A stretch of DNA of 64,000 bases from positions 119,696,043 through 119,760,042 of the forward strand of contig CM035152.1 in the NCBI GenBank assembly GCA_020205615.1. The letters are read 5' to 3'. The notes beneath the pieces are model-generated. The model was not told the origin of the DNA. It saw only the letters and a program-made list of their open reading frames with translations, and did not search any database. Positions 1-11,489 of this stretch are shown in pieces (the first letter of the stretch is position 1; every line of letters starts with the position of its first letter). The position numbers were made by a program, and so were the translations under genes. The stretch is from Panax quinquefolius. Lineage: Eukaryota > Streptophyta > Magnoliopsida > Apiales > Araliaceae.

Positions 1-420
1 CATCAGACTTTGATGGCACAGAAGGATGATGAGATTCAAGATCTTGACGAGAGTCTGGGTAATATGGAATGGAAGCTAGTTCACACAGAAGGGGGAAAAG
101 GAGAAGCTGATGAAGGAGGTTGCGAAACTGAAGGATAATATGAAAGAAGAGTCCGCCAAGAGATCAAGAGTTGAAGATGCATACGAGAAAGCTTCCCAGT
201 GTGTAGAGGTAGCAGAGGGAGAGGTATAAGCATAGAAAATCAAGATGGAAGAGATGGACTGTGTTTTTAACATTGTGATAAATCGAGCTCAAGACCGAGT
301 CATGTACTATCCGACTCAGTTCGAGGAGTTGTCGTGGTATATGTTAGATCGTAGAACGATGTTCTGTATCATGGAAGAGGAGCGCTGTAAGGCTGTGCAA
401 TGTCTTAGTAGGCTTGAATA
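1..420 (+). pseudogene. Degenerate charged, coiled-coil-like ORF before gag
   Basis: Several short frames encode Lys/Glu-rich, helix-prone peptide (for example MAQKDDEIQDLDESL in frame 1, and a later stretch ending SRLE then stop near 420). They are interrupted by stops. I do not recognise a family. It may be a remnant upstream ORF of the gypsy element or an unrelated fragment. Confidence 0.35.
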
Positions 421-713
421 GAAAGTGTAATTATTGAATAAGTAATTACATAGTAAATAAGATGTAAATCCCAAGTGTTATATGACCAATGGGATATGAT
501 TATGCTATCCTGAAACTTTATTAGTTCAAGAAATTGATGTAAATAGCAGCGATGCTATCATTGTTATGTCTCTAAAAGATTATGAATGAATAAAATGTTA
601 ATATTTATTCAAGATATTATGTGTTATGTGATGATCATTTGTGATGTGCAAGTTAAGTAGAAAATACTTAAGAAATTGAATGATGATCTAATAAGTGTGT
701 TTTTAAATAGAAA
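421..713. other. No gene seen; AT-rich leader between two ORF remnants
   Basis: AT-rich stretch without a usable frame, probably untranslated element sequence ahead of the gag start. Confidence 0.4.
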
Positions 714-1811
714 ATGCCTCCAACAAGACGTCAACGAACCCCTGAGAGGTATACTAATAACAACAACGCCAATACTAACCCAGTTTAGAAGTTGGTTACA
801 TTACTGATAGGAGCGATGCAGAATCAACTGCAGAACCAAGTTGTGATATTTAAAGATTTTAAGGCGGTTGGACCACCATAATTTCGTGGGTCTATGAATC
901 CAGTTGAGATACATACCTGGATCTTGGAAATAGATAAGGTTTTTGACGTTCCTAGAGTCGGTGAAAACCAGAAGAATGCTTTCGCAACGTTCATGTTGAA
1001 AGAAGAAGCCAACTACTGGTGGCAAGCAAATAAAACCCGGGGAGGTCAAGGGGTGATGGAATGGAATAGTTTTAAGGAGATATTTTTTGAAACCTATTTT
1101 CCAGAAAGCTAACAGAATCAGATGGAGGTCCAATTTTTAGAATTGCAAGGTGTGATGACAGGGTCAGAGTATTTGGCAAAATTTAATTAGTTAGCAAGGT
1201 TTACGCCGTATTAGGTTAACACAGACTAGCGCAAGGAAAGAAGGTTTGAACAGGGACTAAAGCCCTAGTTGTACAACAGAGTTTTTATGTTTCAGTTGAA
1301 GACATTTGCGGTAGTACTCGAGAAGGCGATTATCACGGAGGGTGGAAGCGATGCCTTAATAAAATATAATCAAGAACAGAGAAATAAGAAGAATGAGAAT
1401 GAAGATAAAATTGGTGGTAATAGTGGTGGGAATAATAACCCAAAAAGGAAATGGAATAAGAGTGTAGGTGCTAGAAGTTAGAAGAGTAACCAGTAGAAGA
1501 AAAAGATTGAAGCCTGTGCTACTTGTGGTCTGAATCACACTGGTGGATGCTTGAGAGGTAAGCGGGTGTGCTATAACTGTGGCCAAGAGGGTCACATTGC
1601 TCTGAATTGCTCTCAACCAAGGAAGAATGCTTGTTTCATATGCGGGTCAAAGGATCATCTAGCTTGTGAGTATCCTAAGAAGACAGCTGGAAGTGCAACT
1701 AGAAGCAATGGAGGTGGCAGTGGAGGTACGTTGGCTATTACTAGGCAAACATCGATGAATAGACCCACTGCCAGAACCTTCAACATGACTGTGCAAGATG
1801 CAATGCAATAA
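714..1811 (+). pseudogene. gypsy gag (capsid and nucleocapsid), broken
   Basis: The start MPPTRRQRTPERY at about 714 is a typical basic gag N-terminus. Capsid-like sequence follows (MNPVEIHTWILEIDKVFDV, then ANYWWQANKTRG) at 894-1112, then a retrotransposon-gag stretch at 1269-1481. The nucleocapsid part at about 1510-1690 has Cys-rich knuckles, including a canonical CYNCGQEGHIALNC (CX2CX4HX4C). Stops fall where Gln is expected (for example TAG at 786 and TAA near 879), so the frame needs several repairs. The protein would coat the element RNA in virus-like particles. Confidence 0.8.
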
Positions 1812-1824
1812 AAAGATTTGGTGT

Positions 1825-2456
1825 TAGGATGTTTATGTATTATTTGATTTGGGTGCTACTTGCTCATTTATATCTGATGAATTTGCTAAGAGTTTGGGGT
1901 TGCCTAGTGAAGAGTTAAATTTCTCTTTGAATTAGAAATTACGAATAGGGAGATTATTCCTGTTAGATTCGTATATAGGAATTATAGGGTGAATATTAAG
2001 GGAAACGTAATGACAGTAGATTTAATCCTGATTAAACTTGGGGAATTTGATGTTATATTGGGAATGGATTGATTATTCAATTATGGAGCAATAATTGATT
2101 GCCAAAAGAAATGTGTCAACCTTATGACTCTATCAAAGATAGTTTATTATGGTAGAAAATCGCCTAAAAAAGTGAGTTGTCCGACGATTATGCAAGCTAA
2201 GAAGTTATTGAGGCAAGGCTGTGTAAGATATTTAGCTTACATAGTCAATACTCAGAAGAAGGGTGTAAAATTGGAGGAGATACCAGTTGTTAGGGATTTT
2301 GTGGACGTATTTTCAGATGATTTCCTAGGACTTCCGCCTGATAGAGAGATTAAGTTTGTTATCAATTTAGCACCAAGGACTGCTCTGATATCGAAGGCTC
2401 CATACAGGATGGCTCTGGTAGAGATGAAGGAATTGATGGTGCAACTACAAGAATAA
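1825..2456 (+). pseudogene. gypsy aspartic protease and linker to RT, broken
   Basis: A retropepsin-like segment can be read near 1840-1900 (FDLGATCSFISDEFA; active-site D-x-G, here DLG where DSG/DTG is usual). Near 2050 comes the conserved VILGMD motif, where the usual Trp is a TGA stop at 2070-2072. The open stretch 2124-2456 carries the linker with VVRDFVDVFSDDFLGLPPDREI, which precedes RT in gypsy polyproteins. Confidence 0.75.
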
Positions 2457-2978
2457 CTAGACAAGAAATACATTCAGCCGAGTGTATCGCCATGAGGAGC
2501 ACCGGTGTTGTTCGTGAAGAAGAAAGATGGGTCGATGCGTCTTTGCATTGATTATAGGGAATTAAACAAAGACATTATTAAGAATAAATATTTATTGCCA
2601 AGAATAGATGGATTATTTGATCAACTAAATGGAGCTAAGCACTTCTTAAAGATAGATTTGAGAAGTGGGTATCATCAACTAAAGGTAAGAAAGGAGGATG
2701 TACCAAAGACGACATTCAAAACTCGGTATGGACATTACGAGTTTCTGGTAATGTCTTTTGGTTTGACCAATGCCCCTACAGCATTCATGGATTTGATGAA
2801 CATGGTGGTTAAACCATTCTTAGATAAGTTTGTGGTAGTGTTCATCGATAATATCCTGGTGTACTCCAAAACTCAAGAGGAACACGTAGAGCATTTACGT
2901 TTGGCATTAGAGACGTTAAGAAGAGAAAAGTTGTATGCAAAAGTCTCTAAATGTGAATTTTGGTTAGAACGTGTGTAA
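2457..2978 (+). pseudogene. gypsy reverse transcriptase, inactive
   Basis: RT motifs are clear: [27 protein letters not shown] and [17 protein letters not shown]. The catalytic FIDD/YVDD box reads FIDN, so the second metal-binding Asp is lost. The expected Trp of SPWGAPV is a TGA stop at 2493-2495, and a TAA interrupts the C-terminus before FLGHVID at about 2980. It would have copied element RNA into DNA. Confidence 0.9.
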
Positions 2979-3773
2979 TTTCTTGGGCATGTGATTGACA
3001 GAATGGGATTTTAGTGGATCCATCAAAGGTTAAAGATGTAATAAATTGGGAACAACCATGGACACCGTCCGAGGTGAGGAGTTTCTTGGGATTGGCAGGT
3101 TACTACAGACGGTTTATTCAAGACTTTTCCAAAATTGCCACTACGTTGACAACTTTGACAAGGAAAGCCGTAAAAAAATTTTGGACAGAGAAGTGTGAAG
3201 AGAGTTTCCATAAATTGACAAAGAAGCTAAGCATGACACCTATTTTGTCGTTATCGGATAATACAGGAAATTTTGTGGTGTTTAGTGATGCATCGCATAA
3301 AGGACTAGGTTGTGTGCTTATGCAAAATGGCAAAGTCATTGCGTATGCTTCAAGACAACTAAAAGATTATGAGAAAGGATACCCGACTCATGATTTGGAG
3401 TTGGTTGTAGTACTGTTTGCTCTGAAGATATGGAGACACTATCTCTACAGGGAGAAATGTGAGATATATATGGACCATAAAAGTCTGAAGTATATTTTCA
3501 CACAGAAGGATCTAAACATGTCAGAGGCATTGGTTAGAACTGATAAAAGATTATGATTGAGAAATCTTTTATCATCCGGGTAAAGCAAATGTGGTTGCCG
3601 ATGCCTTGAGTAAAAAGGGTCGAGAGAAGTTGATGTTGTTAACTGCCCAGAAGGAGCTCATTTCAGCTATGGCAAAACTAGAGTTGGAAATAAAATTTTC
3701 AGAGAAATCAGATGAAAGATTGTTCCAGATGGAAGCTAGCCCAACTTTAGTGGACAAGGTGAAGAACGCTTAA
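2979..3773 (+). pseudogene. gypsy RT connection and RNase H, broken
   Basis: The stretch begins with FLGHVID and then, in another frame, RT thumb sequence ([16 protein letters not shown]). RNase H follows with [25 protein letters not shown] and [22 protein letters not shown], then DHKSLKYIF. The tail NVVADALSKK appears at about 3585-3610 after a frame break near 3556. RNase H would degrade RNA in the RNA:DNA hybrid. Confidence 0.88.
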
Positions 3774-4985
3774 CTATAAGATGAAGGATGCGAAAAAATC
3801 AAGAAAAAAGTGTTTGAAAGTAGTGAAGTGAAGTTCAAGATCGATACCGAGGGGTTGCTGAGGTTCGAGGTAAGAATTTGGGTTCCATCAGTACCTAAAA
3901 TTAAAGATAAAATCTTAATTGAAGCTCATAACTAAAGATATTCAATTCACCTGAGAAGTACGAAGATGTATCAAGATTTACGACAACATTTCTGGTGGCC
4001 GAATATGAAAAGAGATGTTGTAGAATGTGTTGCGAAATGCTTGACATGTCAAAGAGTCAAAACTGAGCATCAGAGACTAAGTGGATTACTTCAGCCATTG
4101 GAAATAACAGAATGGAAGTGGGAGCATATCAAAATGGATTTTGTGGTAGATCTTCCAATTACTCAGAAAGGGTACGATGCAATATGGGTGATAGTGGACA
4201 GGCTGACGAAATCAGCACACTTTTTGCAGATAGATTAGGTTCAATCTTGATCAATTAGAAAAGTTGTACGTCAAGGAGACCATTTCAATACATGGAGTTC
4301 CATTGTCAATTGTGTTAGACAAAAATCTGCAATTTATGTTAAACTTTTGGAAGAAACTACAAGAATGCATGGGAACACAGTTGAGAATGAGTACAACGTA
4401 CCATCCTCAAACAGATGGCCAAAGCAAACAAACAATCCAGACGTTGGAAGATATGCTTAGAGTGTGCATCATGGATTTCAAAGGAAACTGGAATAATCAT
4501 TTACCATTGTTTGAATTAGCCTACAACAAAAGTTACCACGTGAGCATTGGCATCCCGCCTTACAAAGCATTGTACGGCAGAAAGTATAGAACTCCACTGT
4601 GTTGGGATGAAGTTGGTGAACGTCAACTATTAGGACTGGGACTTGTACATCAGACTGCTAAGGTTGTCAAAATCATCAGACTACGATTGGTAGCTGCTCA
4701 AGACAGACAGAAGAAATATTCTAATCAACACCAACAAAATTGTGGATTTAACGTTAAAAATTTTCTTTCCTAAAAGTTTCTCCTTGGAAGGGCAAGATTC
4801 GATTTAGTAAGAAAGGAAAGCTAAGCCCGAGGTTTATTGGTCCATTTGAGGTGCTGCGAAGAGTAGGCGAAGTGGTTTACGAGGTAGTTCTACCTCCAGA
4901 ATTAGAACATGTTCATAATATCTTTCATGTTTCAGTGTTCCGACCGTATAAACCCGACTATAAACATGTGATCGAGTACGAACTG
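3774..4985 (+). pseudogene. gypsy integrase, broken
   Basis: An N-terminal zinc-binding segment ends in CLTCQRVKTEHQ (about 3966-4070). The core has WKWEHIKMDFVVDLP with the first catalytic Asp, then after a frame gap near 4235 the segment LRMSTTYHPQTDGQSK (4380-4440), and MLRVCIMDFKGNW to YNKSYH. The C-terminus after 4775 contains LSPRFIGPFEVLRRVG (GPY/F module) and ends HNIFHVSVFRPYKPDYKHV near 4975. Stops and shifts divide it into at least three pieces. Confidence 0.88.
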
Positions 4986-6929
4986 TGACGATGTGACCCC
5001 CCCAGATCTATACTCCCACGGTATTCGATCTGGTGTTCATAACTAATCAATTAATATAACGCATTCTAATCTATACACCCACGGTATCTGATTCTATGCT
5101 TATATCTAATCAAACTACTATACAAATATCATTAGATACAATTCCCATAGATCTGAGGTTCACAGTATCCCATAACAGATAACAATTCCCTTAAGAACTA
5201 TTGCTGTGTTTGGATACCCTCACTTGGATGTATAGACTGTATCTATGAATATTATCTATTTATCCAAAATTTAGAGTAGTAGTAATAACATGAATAGTCT
5301 ATATTACCAATACCATCACTTAGATGTATAGTCTATATCATGCGGATTACACTATCGTATCAATAGTACCTATCCATATGAAATCCAGAGTATCAACAAC
5401 AACATAAACAGTCCATGTTGTCAATACCGTCACTTAGATGTATAGTTCCCAAGGATCTCAAACTAAAATAAAAGTTCTAATTAAATCTATTTATGTAAAG
5501 GAAACGCGGTTGCAAAAATAAAGGATGATATATATCATATATTATGGTTCGGTTACATTATTCTTCATAAAGAATTTCTTACTACAAAAGTATTACATTC
5601 AGCTAGATAATAATTTAAACTAATCTAAGCATGAACTATTCCCATTGTTTACTCCAGATGTGTCAGGGTTACCATCTAATACTGCAAAGGGAATGATTTG
5701 TAAAAGTGAGCTATGACACGCTCAGTACGTTTTATAATTTATAACAATATAGGATTTGAAGAAGTATAGCAGTTCAAAACTTTTCTCAACTAAGTGTTTT
5801 TTACTATGTCTAGAATTTTTATATTTCAATCATTTCTGGACTTTTTATATTTCTGTCAGTCACAAAGACTTAGAAAACTTGTTCAGATGTGAGACAGGGG
5901 ATCAACCTATTCAAAATCCTAGGAGTATGCATCTTATCCTAATCATGCCCACTTGCACTAAGTGTCAAATTTTATTGACACACATTTATCCATTCCGGGA
6001 TAATATAACTTTGTATAGGATGTCTTACACAACAATTTGTTTTGACACAACAATTTATGCTCAATAAACAATATTATATGAATAAATAATTCATTTCTTA
6101 GTTATGCTGAAGTTATAGCTATAACTTTGCAATAATTGGCAATCAAGTTTAGGTTTGGTATAACATATCAAAAGCAAATCAAGATAAGAATCGTGTTCAA
6201 CGAATAAGCAGGGTTCGAGAAACTTGCGTAAGTAATTAAGGATTACGGTTTACTAAACTTGCAAAATTAATTAAGGTTAGGGAACTTGCCTAAGCGATGA
6301 TCGATTAGGCAACGCTACTCGATTCGTTTATAAACACCTAAGATGTTCATTCATGTAAGTCTAACACATTAGTATTGATAACAATACTCAAAAACATAAA
6401 CTATTCATGTTCGGATTAAGTTTAACATGATTTCGGTGCCCTACGTCTTTATCGAATAATTAATAAGTTAATATCACGGTTAAACTTATTTTATAAACTT
6501 TATTATATTTTTATATACTTTGTATACCTTTTATAATAATTTCTAGAAGCTTATAATAATTTTTAAATCATCTATTTCTATTTTTAAATAATTAATATTT
6601 ACTTTGAATATTATAAAATCTTTTTTATTATTTTTAAATAATTTATAACCATTTAATATGATTTTTAAATCGTTAATATCATTTTTAAATAATTATTTAT
6701 TATTTATAAATGATTATCCTAATTAAATTATTAATAACTTAATTATTAATAATATCTAAACAAATAAAATATTTATTAAATTTATGTAAAAATATTAAAA
6801 GTTAATTATTGTAACTTAAAATAATTTTTAAAACTGTTTTTATAATTATTTATTAATTATTTCTAATTTTATTAATTTATTTATTAAATAATTATTTACT
6901 CTCTGTCGCTAAAGCCCTATATTGACAGA

Positions 6930-7640
6930 AAGTGTTGCTATATGTGTTCTTCAATTCTGGGAATCAGTTTGGTTTTGGCTTAGAGGTCACTTTGACCTTA
7001 GCCTAATTGTTTATTGTGAATGATTCTGGGTTTATAAGTGTATAGGTGTTATAGTACTCATGTAATAGTACAACATCATACCAATTTCAGGCTCTAACAT
7101 ACATATAAAAAGAAGTTATAGAGGCTCAAAGTCACTGTGAGAGTTGTTCTTGGGTTTCTGGGTAACCCAGAACAATGGTCATGGTCGGTCAACGATCTTG
7201 TGGCCTTAATAACTTTCAATCTGTGTGATAGATTTGTATTTTGATTGTTGTAATATGTAGTCTATATACCTAGCTATGTATATGTTACACTAGTTAGGAC
7301 ATAGTAAGTCCCTAAGGTCTAGATTTATGTTGGTCAAAGTGCAACCAAAGGCTGTTCTTCGTGTTCTTCAGCTTTCTGGGTAACCCAGAAAATACAGTCA
7401 TGCTCGGTCAACAACTTTTGACCATTAATTCTAGTAATCCTATGAATTGATTAAGCGTTTAAGTGTCATAGATATCTAGTATATATATCAGGGTATCAAT
7501 TCATAACACTTAGACATCCTAACAACAAACAGAAAGCAATTTAAGGGTTGGTCAAAGTAACCGGCTCAACCTGATCTTGAGATTTCTGGGTAACCCAAAA
7601 ATCAGAACTTCGTGATCGATCAACCACTTTTGACCACATA
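6930..7640. repeat. ~215-bp tandem repeat with CTGGGTAACCCAG palindrome
   Basis: Units centred at about 7157, 7375 and 7585 each carry TTTCTGGGTAACCCA followed by a GGTCAACxA...TTGACC-like block. A weaker fourth unit (TCTGGGAATCAG) lies near 6951. Spacing is about 206-218 bp. The same motif with similar spacing recurs at about 41249 and 41661. Confidence 0.65.
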
Positions 7641-8080
7641 TATCTTGCAATATATGATTCTAATAGACCTGTTTTCTTTTACAAATTAAAGACCTCATGT
7701 AATACTACAACTAGCATACAATTAATAGACCTAACTATTAACATACAAGGATCTACAGGCTCTGACATTTGACTGTCAGACCTGTTTTTTTAGAATTTTT
7801 AGTTTGCTTAAAACATCAATTTGATACATCTAGATGTTATGTAAACATGTTCTATCGACTTAGCATACTTACTAACATGTTATTACACATATATAAACAT
7901 CTAAACTACAAATTAAACATAGCATTTAAGATCTAGGTTAAAATTAGGGTTTGCACCTTTTCTTACTTAATTTTGATTTTTGACTTTTGTTTCTGTTCTT
8001 GATATCACCAAGACTTGTTTAGGTATGATATAAGAGTATTTAGGCTTAGAAAATTCGTGGGTTTGCACTGATCTAAGGTT

Positions 8081-8091
8081 GTTATTTATAG
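8081..8091 (-). promoter_or_regulatory. TATA box of family C LTR (minus)
   Basis: CTATAAATAAC on the minus strand, upstream in that sense of the AAACCCTAA-containing part of the LTR. It is assigned by sequence and position only. Confidence 0.4.
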
Positions 8092-8744
8092 AATTTCCAA
8101 GCTAGGGTTTTTTGTCATTTTTCACCTCCTTGCCTCTACAAATATCTGATGTTCTGATTCTTGTGCTCTTGGGAGTTACAAGCATGTCATGTGCTCTCTT
8201 GGGACTTGGTTTGCTAAGTAATAACCTACTTGTGAGCTAGTTCATCATAATTAGTAGCTTAATTATGTCCTAATCCTATTTAATCTTGATTACAGTTTTG
8301 TTTTTTATGTTTAGGGTTGCTTAATGATGTTTATTAGCACCTAATTAAAGTTTAATAATCATGGTTAGGGTTTAGGTTAACATAACTAGGGTTTGGTCTA
8401 ACTAATTAGGGTTAGGGTTTGTAAATCTAGTGTTAGGGTTTCCTGATTTTGATATTGGGGTTACTAACTTAGAATTTTCATAAATCTAACAAGAAAGACA
8501 AAGCGTTTTGTCAGTGTAAGCACGACAAAGCAGCTTGTCAAAATACATATACCGAAAAGTTAATTTTCGGAAGAACAATTTTAAGTACGACGTGTCAAGC
8601 ACGTCAAATTTCAAACAAAAATTTTATTTGACTTAATTGTTTAACATAATATATAATAACAAAAAACACTTTCAGAACGGAGAGATTTTATTTATAAATA
8701 CTGAATTTACATAACTGAGTCAAATTAGGGTTTAGGGTTTCACA

Positions 8745-9240
8745 GACGCCCCAAAAATAGGTCCACACAACCCATTCTGAGTTGCCAAATATACGGTATA
8801 GAAATCAAATACAAACTTCATTTATACAACTATTAAACTGTCGTGAATAATACGACAACACATAAGCTGTGAGTTTCAGTACAAATAACAGTACTCACAC
8901 TCCAAATTAATGATACTCTATATAAAGGTACAGTCGATAACTATTTTAGGAATTAAAATCTTTAGAAAATGCTCAAGGAATCCTTCATACATGGGAGGCC
9001 ATTCATCTAAGTTATAATAGATATCATAGGTCTTGAGCATTAACCTTGGTTAACCCAATAGACCCCAAAGGAGAAAGAGAATATTATTATCATGTTCATT
9101 CCAATGGTGTGTATTTTTGACGCTTTCAAAGTCAGGTTCTCATCACCCAATTTTTGTTCACCAAAATCAATTATTAAGTGACGTATAAAATACGACACAC
9201 ACATCTTAAGTCCTCAATATAATTATATATTGTCATGCTA
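8745..9240 (-). repeat. Family B/A LTR fragment (minus), truncated
   Basis: GACGCCCCAAAAATAGGT with CCCATTCTGAGTTGCC at 8745-8795 matches the ends of the gypsy LTRs at 42596 and 49990. The stretch 8940-9080 is the reverse complement of 35860-36010 in the element B LTR. Family A-like AAAATACGAC and AGTCCTCA follow to about 9240, after which similarity stops. The family C solo LTR appears to have inserted just after the first bases of this LTR. Confidence 0.6.
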
Positions 9241-9753
9241 TTTTATAATGTATACAATCAGGAGAGAAATCAGGCATGTATACAAATTTGAAGAAAAATA
9301 AAGAGTTTTTAATAAGTAAATAGGAGAGAAAATTCAAACAAGATGCTAATTGCTAAACATTTTGCTACTACCATCATGAAAGTTTTTTATCATACACCAT
9401 TTATCCAAAAAAAGGGATATTTACCTTGAACCCAAGTGCCCGTACGGCAAAAAACTTTAATAGAGCACATGATACAAGGTTAGATCCACATTTAGGAGAT
9501 TCAGTATTTCAACAAAAAAATAATTAATAAAGTGATCCCAGATATCGACTTTTCTTCTCTTTTCTTTTTTTATGAGTAAAAATATACTTGATGTCCAAAC
9601 GGGGACAACACCCATGTTCACTCCCATATACCAAAAAATCATAGGGCCTGCTTATGAAGTACCACAAGCCCTAAACAGAAGAATCACTCAACCAAATAAC
9701 AGATTAACAGCCATCTTTTTTATAATTTGCAAACCAACTTCAACAATACAAAC
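9241..9753. other. No recognisable gene; 3' part of captured-gene segment
   Basis: I see no conserved protein. On the minus strand a possible splice donor (CAAG/GTAAAT) follows a short open stretch at about 9425-9465, which may be another captured exon, but I cannot identify it. Confidence 0.3.
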
Positions 9754-10802
9754 CTTAAACTTCTCAGCACGTCTGGGAAAGACAACTAACTTAGCCTTGT
9801 AAGTCTTCAGGCGCTGCACATTAGTCTGCAGACCCTCCAATGAATGATTCCTGCGGCGATGATCAACTAAAATACCAATGGTTGGGGATAATTTCTTTGG
9901 AATACCTGCAGCCTAGTAAATATAAAATCACAATTTATTAAGCTTTCATACAAAACACAAAAGATAATCATATGTAAAAGCTTTATGCTTGACAGTCCTA
10001 AACATAATAAAGTACTATTTTCACCAAATGAGAACTTATAAACAAGTCCTGCCAGTATGAAAAAAATAACATTTCAGGTTTAACAATTAACATGAAAGCA
10101 ATTTATTAATTTTATAGCAACTAGAATTTGCTATTTTGACCAAATGAGAACTTACACACATGTCCTTGACAGCATGAAAATGAACATTTCAGGTTTGCCA
10201 ACGAACATGATAGCAATTGAGCCACACGTACTAGTATTTCAGTAAATACCTTATTAAGGAGCCAATAGACAAACTGATAAAGAACCAAATGCGGTTGATA
10301 TTCATATAACTCATTATAAGCTCTTTCTAGCATGGAGTCAAAGTTCATTAACAAAGGAATTTGGCTACCAAAGTTTTGATACTAACAAGTCATGCCTATA
10401 GATTTGGCATCTTTACAGGTGGATTTTAAAATGATTAGGTTTGAAAAATTATTTGAAATCAATCTACCAATGTTCAGTAATGTGATTGCACATATTTTTT
10501 TAACGAGTATTAGATTGCACATAATACATAAATCTTATAAGAACTGATGTAAAAAAGGATATTTATCATGCCTATATAAACTGTATATCAACATATGAAG
10601 AAAAAAATGGCTTTGTTTGGGCCTTTAATTTAAAGGATGAGATGAATAAATAATTATGCCCGACAAATTCTTGACATTAATCTGTTTCTTCTGTCTTTTT
10701 TAAGCAATTAGCTTATGTACTGTGTTGTGTAAGCTATGCATCAAGGATTAACAAAGTAACTCACCTTGAGCTCCTCAAGAGAAAATCCTCTGCCAGCATA
10801 AG
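9754..10802 (-). pseudogene. RPL13: Ribosomal protein eL13 (RPL13) fragment with intron
   Basis: Two exons on the minus strand encode part of cytosolic ribosomal protein eL13. The upstream piece (about 10802-10765) reads AGRGFSLEELK and ends in a donor (CAAG/GTGAG). After an intron of about 850 bp, an AG acceptor at 9913-9914 opens exon 9912-9754 reading [14 protein letters not shown], then [20 protein letters not shown] and [16 protein letters not shown], followed by another donor-like AAG/GTTTGT. The N-terminal half and the last exon are missing. Introns are kept, so it was copied at DNA level and not through mRNA. It is joined directly to a mitochondrial carrier exon. Confidence 0.8.
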
Positions 10803-11160
10803 ATGAATAAGATGCAATCCTCTACCAAGAGAATCCTTGAAAAACTCCACACTTTGATCATAAGATGCAAACATCCCTATGTTCAGTGACATTGCTCTCA
10901 CTACAGTAGGGCCAACACCTTTCCACAGCGACAAAACTCCTTCATCTGCAGTAATTCGATAGAGAGCATGGAATGCATTGGTGTAATTGCGACGCTAAGA
11001 AACAAGTAAGGTGGCATCAGCCTGCATACGGATTAGTGCTAGATCTACTAGACTACCAACACTAGCTCCAATTGCTCCAGTAGTTAGTCCACATAAAGCT
11101 TTCTGACACAAAGGCAGGGGCTTCCCGTCATTGGATTCGATTGCCTTGTTGGTCAAAATT
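10803..11160 (-). pseudogene. DTC: Mitochondrial di/tricarboxylate carrier (DTC) exon fragment
   Basis: The minus-strand exon starts after an intact acceptor (TTCTTCAG/A, exon base 11160). It reads ILTNKAIESNDGKPLPL, then ALCGLTTGAIGA and DLALIRMQAD, the mitochondrial carrier family pattern of the plant 2-oxoglutarate/malate (DTC) transporter. After a TAG stop at 10995-10997 the same frame continues RRNYTNAFHALYRITADEG, LSLWKGVGPTVVRAM and SYDQSVEFFKDSLG, then breaks where eL13 sequence begins. The carrier signature Pro is Leu here (GSLVDLALIR where GSPADLALIR is usual). The protein would exchange organic acids across the inner mitochondrial membrane; this piece covers about 40% of a full carrier and cannot function. 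Confidence 0.85.
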
Positions 11161-11459
11161 CTGAAGAAAAAAGATGTTCCCATGAACGTGAGAAGTAAAT
11201 ATTATTTTCCAAACTACGTAAGGATTAAGGTTTACGTTTGCAATACAGTTGGATACTATACATAAGCATATAAGTCCAATCTAGAGTTGGTTCAAGAGAC
11301 TCGCACAAACACATACTTCCAACAGACTGTATTAGGTGCATAAAAAACATCTATATGTGCATATAAAGAATTTAAAATTTAGTAGGATGCACCCAACAAA
11401 TTGCATTTAAAGAACATAAACCCTTGACGAGACACGAAAAACAAATAGTGTACTCTTGA
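11161..11459. other. No gene seen; likely intron or junction of captured genes
   Basis: AT-rich DNA directly upstream (minus sense) of the carrier exon acceptor, probably retained intron. No coding similarity was recognised. Confidence 0.35.
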
Positions 11460-11484
11460 ATATATATATATATATATATATATA
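11460..11484. repeat. (TA)n microsatellite, left of MITE
   Basis: Uninterrupted TA dinucleotides of about 25 bp immediately left of the palindromic MITE. Confidence 0.9.
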
Positions 11485-11489
11485 GAAAT

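Larger units (their letters stand above)
1..4991 (+). mobile_element. Ty3/gypsy (Tekay-like chromovirus) internal region, decayed
   Basis: Remnants of gag, protease, reverse transcriptase, RNase H and integrase follow one another on the plus strand in the gypsy order (integrase last). The 5' LTR lies left of the window. The 3' side has no recognisable polypurine tract or same-orientation LTR; the integrase C-terminus runs straight into a minus-orientation LTR start near 4984. Frames are broken by many stops and shifts, so the copy cannot be autonomous. Assignment to the Tekay/Del type rests on the gag start, the zinc knuckles and the integrase tail; no chromodomain was read. Confidence 0.85.
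4992..8744 (-). mobile_element. Solo LTR, family C (minus), 3.75 kb
   Basis: The segment begins TGTGACCCCCC at 4992 and ends TTTCACA at 8744, giving inverted TGTG...CACA ends. The flanking 5-mers are GACGA (4987-4991) and GACGC (8745-8749), a target duplication with one mismatch. A minus-strand TATA box (CTATAAATAAC) lies at about 8081-8091. An AT-rich block (6480-6900), a ~215-bp tandem repeat and telo-box motifs match the plus-oriented family C sequence at 40.3-42.6 kb and 52.6-53.7 kb. There is no coding content; the open frame at 5756-6067 is incidental. Confidence 0.65.

Noticed and set aside
8330..8742. Interstitial telomere tract
   Set aside because: TTTAGGG-type motifs are scattered and interrupted, not a head-to-tail array; better described as telo-boxes in an LTR.
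10803..11160. A functional mitochondrial carrier gene
   Set aside because: Only one exon-sized piece, an internal TAG, a lost signature Pro and a fusion to eL13.
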